64,000 bases of DNA. Origin: Clostridiales bacterium (lineage in GTDB: Bacteria; Bacillota; Clostridia; Christensenellales; CAG-314). The stretch covers positions 623,347 to 687,346 of the forward strand of contig JAFLVM010000001.1 of NCBI GenBank assembly GCA_022508305.1, given 5' to 3'. This document shows, in pieces, positions 61,715-64,000 of the stretch (the first letter of the stretch is position 1; the number at the start of each line of letters is the position of its first letter). The position numbers and the translations under genes are program-made. The notes beneath the pieces are model-generated. The model had not been told where the DNA came from. It did no database searches and saw only the letters and a program-made list of their open reading frames with translations.

Positions 61715-62381
61715 GTCTCACCGCCTTGTAGCCTAAACCGCGCACGGTAACAATCTCAAAATCATTTGTGTCCTGAAAACGGGTGCGCAGCCTGTTGATA
61801 TGGACGTTTACGGTATGCTCGTCGCTTTCGGCGTCCATGCCCCAAATTTCATCCATTAGTTGTAGCCGCGTGAACACCACGTTGGGGTAGGAAAGTAGCT
61901 TGAACAATAGCAAAAATTCCTTTTGAGGGAGTTGCTCGCTAAATTCGGGAGTAGTGACCGTGTAGGAATTGTAGTCCAATTCCACCTTGCCCACCGTAAG
62001 CTTGTTTTCCGTGACAATTTTCGAACGCCTTAAAAGCGCCTTGATACGCAAAAGCAACACGTCAAAGTCAAACGGTTTGGTGAGATAGTCGTCAATTCCC
62101 ACCAAAAAGCCTTGCTTGATGTCCATGACCGTTTGCTTAGCGGACAGTATTAGTATCGGCAACTGGCTTCCGCTTGCTCTAAGCGTTTCCGTTAGAGTAA
62201 AGCCGTCCATATTGGGCATCATGACGTCCAACACCATCAAATCGACGTGATTGTGCTCCAACACCTCGAGAGCCTCGTTGCCGTCGCCCGCTTCGAGTGT
62301 GTTGTAGCCGTGGTTCTTCAAGATGGTGGTAATAAGTTTTCGCGTGTTTTTGTTGTCTTCAACTACTAAAATATCAAACAT
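61704..62381 (-). CDS. OmpR-family response regulator
   Basis: A 225-residue regulator: receiver domain with EDN acidic pocket, Asp52 in LMVLDVMMPNMDG and the DYLTKPF lysine; winged helix with LTVGKVELDYNSYTV and DEHTVNVHINRLRTRF. The ATG follows GGAG by 5 bp; an in-frame ATG 30 codons upstream would sit before the promoter-like pair TTTACT-17-TACACT. Partner of the HAMP kinase. Confidence 0.95.
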   Translation of the reverse strand: MFDILVVEDNKNTRKLITTILKNHGYNTLEAGDGNEALEVLEHNHVDLMVLDVMMPNMDGFTLTETLRASGSQLPILILSAKQTVMDIKQGFLVGIDDYLTKPFDFDVLLLRIKALLRRSKIVTENKLTVGKVELDYNSYTVTTPEFSEQLPQKEFLLLFKLLSYPNVVFTRLQLMDEIWGMDAESDEHTVNVHINRLRTRFQDTNDFEIVTVRGLGYKAVRHDE

Positions 62382-62623
62382 ATTTGCTCCAAATTTTAGG
62401 CTGCTAGTGTATATTTTATAATAAAAACAGTAAAAGGTAAATAGTTTGGGGCAAAATATACCCGTCAGCAAATAAATTTGGTTTACATATCGCGAAAAAA
62501 GTGGTATTATATTTCAAAATTGGAACCCCAATTTTCAAAACTCACTAAAAAATTTGATTTGAATTGCATAAGTACGGTAACTTATTGCAACAATTTGTAC
62601 GGAAGCGTACTAACGTATACACA

Positions 62624-63368
62624 TATGGCAAAGGAAAAGAATAACAACGAAATAAAAAAGAATCAACCCGTGTGGAGACGCACGAAAAGGATTCTCAAAC
62701 TGATATTCAAAAAGCCCGAGATAGTAAGCCTGTCCGGAGAACTGCCGAGCAGAGCGCTGTACGTGGCTAATCACGCCGCAATGTTCGGACCTGTGATGTA
62801 CAACTTGTACATGCCTGTACCCATTGCTCCTTGGGGCGCGTATCCCATGACGGAAAACTACGCGTCGCGCTACGACTATCTGAGAAACGTTTACTTTATT
62901 CAAAAGCGTCACAAGACAAAGTTTGCAGCGACCCTCCTTGCAAGCTTCGAGGCGGCGCTGTCCATCTACTTCTACAGGGGTTTGCGCGTGATACCCAGCT
63001 ACAACGACAATAGGTTCATCAAGACAATACGCCTGAGCATGAACATGTTGGACAACGACGTTGGCGTGATGGTTTTCCCCGAGGACTCGGACGAAGGATA
63101 CCACGAGGTTCTGACCGATTTTCACGCAGGCTTTGTGGAACTTGCCAAATACTACGGCAAAAAGAAGGGAGAGGACATACCCATTTACCCCGTGTACTAC
63201 CACGCGAAGAAACGCGTAATCATCATTGGCGAACCCAGTAAGCTGACCGAGTACACCGACAGGGGAATGAACCGCAAAGAGATTGCAACGAATTTCTGCC
63301 AACAGGTAAACGATTTGTTCTTCAAATATATCAAAGACAGACCCAAGCTACAACCTGCAAAAAGCTGA
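62624..63368 (+). CDS. PlsC-like acyltransferase
   Basis: A 247-residue protein of the lysophospholipid acyltransferase superfamily. It has the acceptor motif NHAAMFGP (a variant of NHxxxxD, with Gly at the Asp position), then VGVMVFPEDSDEGYHE in place of the common FPEG-T/S motif, and YPVYYHAKKRVIIIGEPSKL near the C-terminus. The Asp of motif I is therefore not conserved in the usual position, so catalysis is uncertain. Basic N-terminus (KEKNNNEIKKNQ) and basic tail. No ribosome site precedes this ATG; a TTGCAA-17-TACTAA pair ends 10 bp before it. Confidence 0.8.
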
Positions 63369-63386
63369 CATTATTAACATAAAATA

Positions 63387-63425
63387 AAAAGTACCTAACA
63401 ATTTGAGTTAGGTACTTATTTTTTA
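63387..63425. terminator. Bidirectional terminator between acyltransferase and ABC exporter
   Basis: Stem AAGTACCTAAC / GTTAGGTACTT with an 7-nt loop and A/T runs on both sides. Confidence 0.85.
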
Positions 63426-63428
63426 AAT

Positions 63429-63450
63429 ATGGGGTGGGAAAACCGTATTT
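63429..63450 (+). repeat. ATGGGGTGGGAAAA motif copy
   Basis: Nearly identical to 50222-50244, located just after a terminator and at the 3' edge of the ABC gene. Confidence 0.6.
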
Positions 63451-64000
63451 TAGCTCAACTCAAACATACCCGTGTAGAGTTGGTAGTACTTTCCCTTTTG
63501 TTTTATCAAATCGTCGTGGTTGCCACGTTCGATGATTACGCCGTTCTCCAACACCATTATCGCGTCGCTGTTGCGAACGGTGGACAGACGGTGCGCAATT
63601 ACGAACGTCGTGCGGCCTTCCATCAACGCGTCCATACCTTTTTCAATCAACCATTCGGTACGCGTGTCAATACTGCTTGTCGCCTCGTCCAAGATGAGTA
63701 CGGGTGGGTCTGCAACCGCGGCTCTTGCTATGGCAAGCAGTTGGCGTTGTCCTTGAGATAAGTTCTCGCCGTCGCGCGTTAAAAGCGTGTCGTAGCCCTC
63801 GGGTAGGTGCATAATGAACTGGTGCGCGTTAGCCGATTTCGCCGCGGCGATACATTCCTCGTCGGTAGCGTCCAAACGACCGTAGCGAATGTTGTCCATT
63901 ACGGTGCCTGTAAACAGGTGCGTGTCCTGTAACACCATCGCCAACGACCTACGCAAATCGGCTTTCTTAATCTTGTTGATATTGATACCGTCGTAGCGTA
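63450..64000 (-). CDS. ABC transporter ATP-binding/permease protein, C-terminal part
   Basis: Only the nucleotide-binding part is in the window; the gene continues past the right edge, where the reading frame is open. Visible in order: YDGINI before LRRSLAMVLQDTHLFTGTVM (Q loop), signature LSQGQRQLLAIARA, Walker B VLILDEATSSID, and the H loop VIAHRLSTVRNSD. The Walker A lies outside. It is typical of half-size exporters (lipid, peptide or drug) with an N-terminal membrane domain. The neighbouring two-component system may regulate it. Confidence 0.95.
   Translation of the reverse strand, partial: RYDGININKIKKADLRRSLAMVLQDTHLFTGTVMDNIRYGRLDATDEECIAAAKSANAHQFIMHLPEGYDTLLTRDGENLSQGQRQLLAIARAAVADPPVLILDEATSSIDTRTEWLIEKGMDALMEGRTTFVIAHRLSTVRNSDAIMVLENGVIIERGNHDDLIKQKGKYYQLYTGMFELS

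Overview
The window reads as chromosome of a low-to-mid GC, Gram-positive-type bacterium. The best guess is an uncultured, gut-associated member of the Clostridia. The reasons are the Firmicutes-style L7Ae-S12-S7-EF-G-EF-Tu cluster, sigma-A-like promoters (TTGACA-17-TATAAT types), strong GGAGG ribosome sites at most genes, many lipoproteins, InlB-type and BspA-type surface domains, and an M60 peptidase. Genus cannot be fixed from the sequence alone. No rRNA, CRISPR array, integrase, transposase or prophage was seen.

Layout. 1-6 kb: cysS (runs off the left edge), serS, a maltose-type acetyltransferase, a mannose-6-phosphate isomerase with an alpha/beta hydrolase, tRNA-Ser(GCT) and tRNA-Ala(CGC). 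6-7.5 kb: a DUF3592-like membrane protein and a small AT-rich membrane-protein/HTH module flanked by 35-bp imperfect direct repeats. 7.5-13.6 kb: an 1865-residue M60 peptidase-like surface protein with a translationally coupled lipoprotein. 13.9-18.7 kb: regulators, a DUF1538 membrane protein with two PII-like proteins, and a SLOG-type protein divergent from a tandem-HTH regulator. 18.8-29.8 kb: the translation cluster (tuf, fusA, rpsG, rpsL, L7Ae, then rplL, rplJ, rplA, rplK, nusG, secE, rpmG). It is split where rpoB-rpoC would normally lie by an InlB/LRR lipoprotein and a divergent HTH repressor with three operators. 30-31 kb: a membrane protein and cytidine deaminase. 31.4-41.4 kb: a 2408-residue repetitive extracellular protein, a second lipoprotein and an endonuclease I-type surface nuclease. 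41.5-50 kb: a two-component system, serine dehydratase, an FGGY kinase, a MATE transporter, a nucleotide kinase and a diacylglycerol-kinase-like protein. 50-56 kb: a PI-PLC-like protein and an L-arabinose operon (aldo/keto reductase, FGGY kinase, araD, araA). 56.5-59.2 kb: an AT-rich HaeIII/NgoPII-type restriction-modification operon with a third gene carrying an amyloid/RHIM-like motif. 59.3-64 kb: RlmD, a second two-component system, an acyltransferase, and the C-terminal part of an ABC exporter.

The most unusual content is three things. (1) Two matching cassettes, each a large secreted enzyme ending in the same helical domain + membrane helix + KR tail, followed within a few bases by a related small lipoprotein. 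(2) The 2408-residue protein between them, built from alternating beta-rich modules. (3) The third gene of the restriction operon. Several genes also have a -10 box so close to the start codon, with no ribosome site, that leaderless or nearly leaderless mRNAs are likely.
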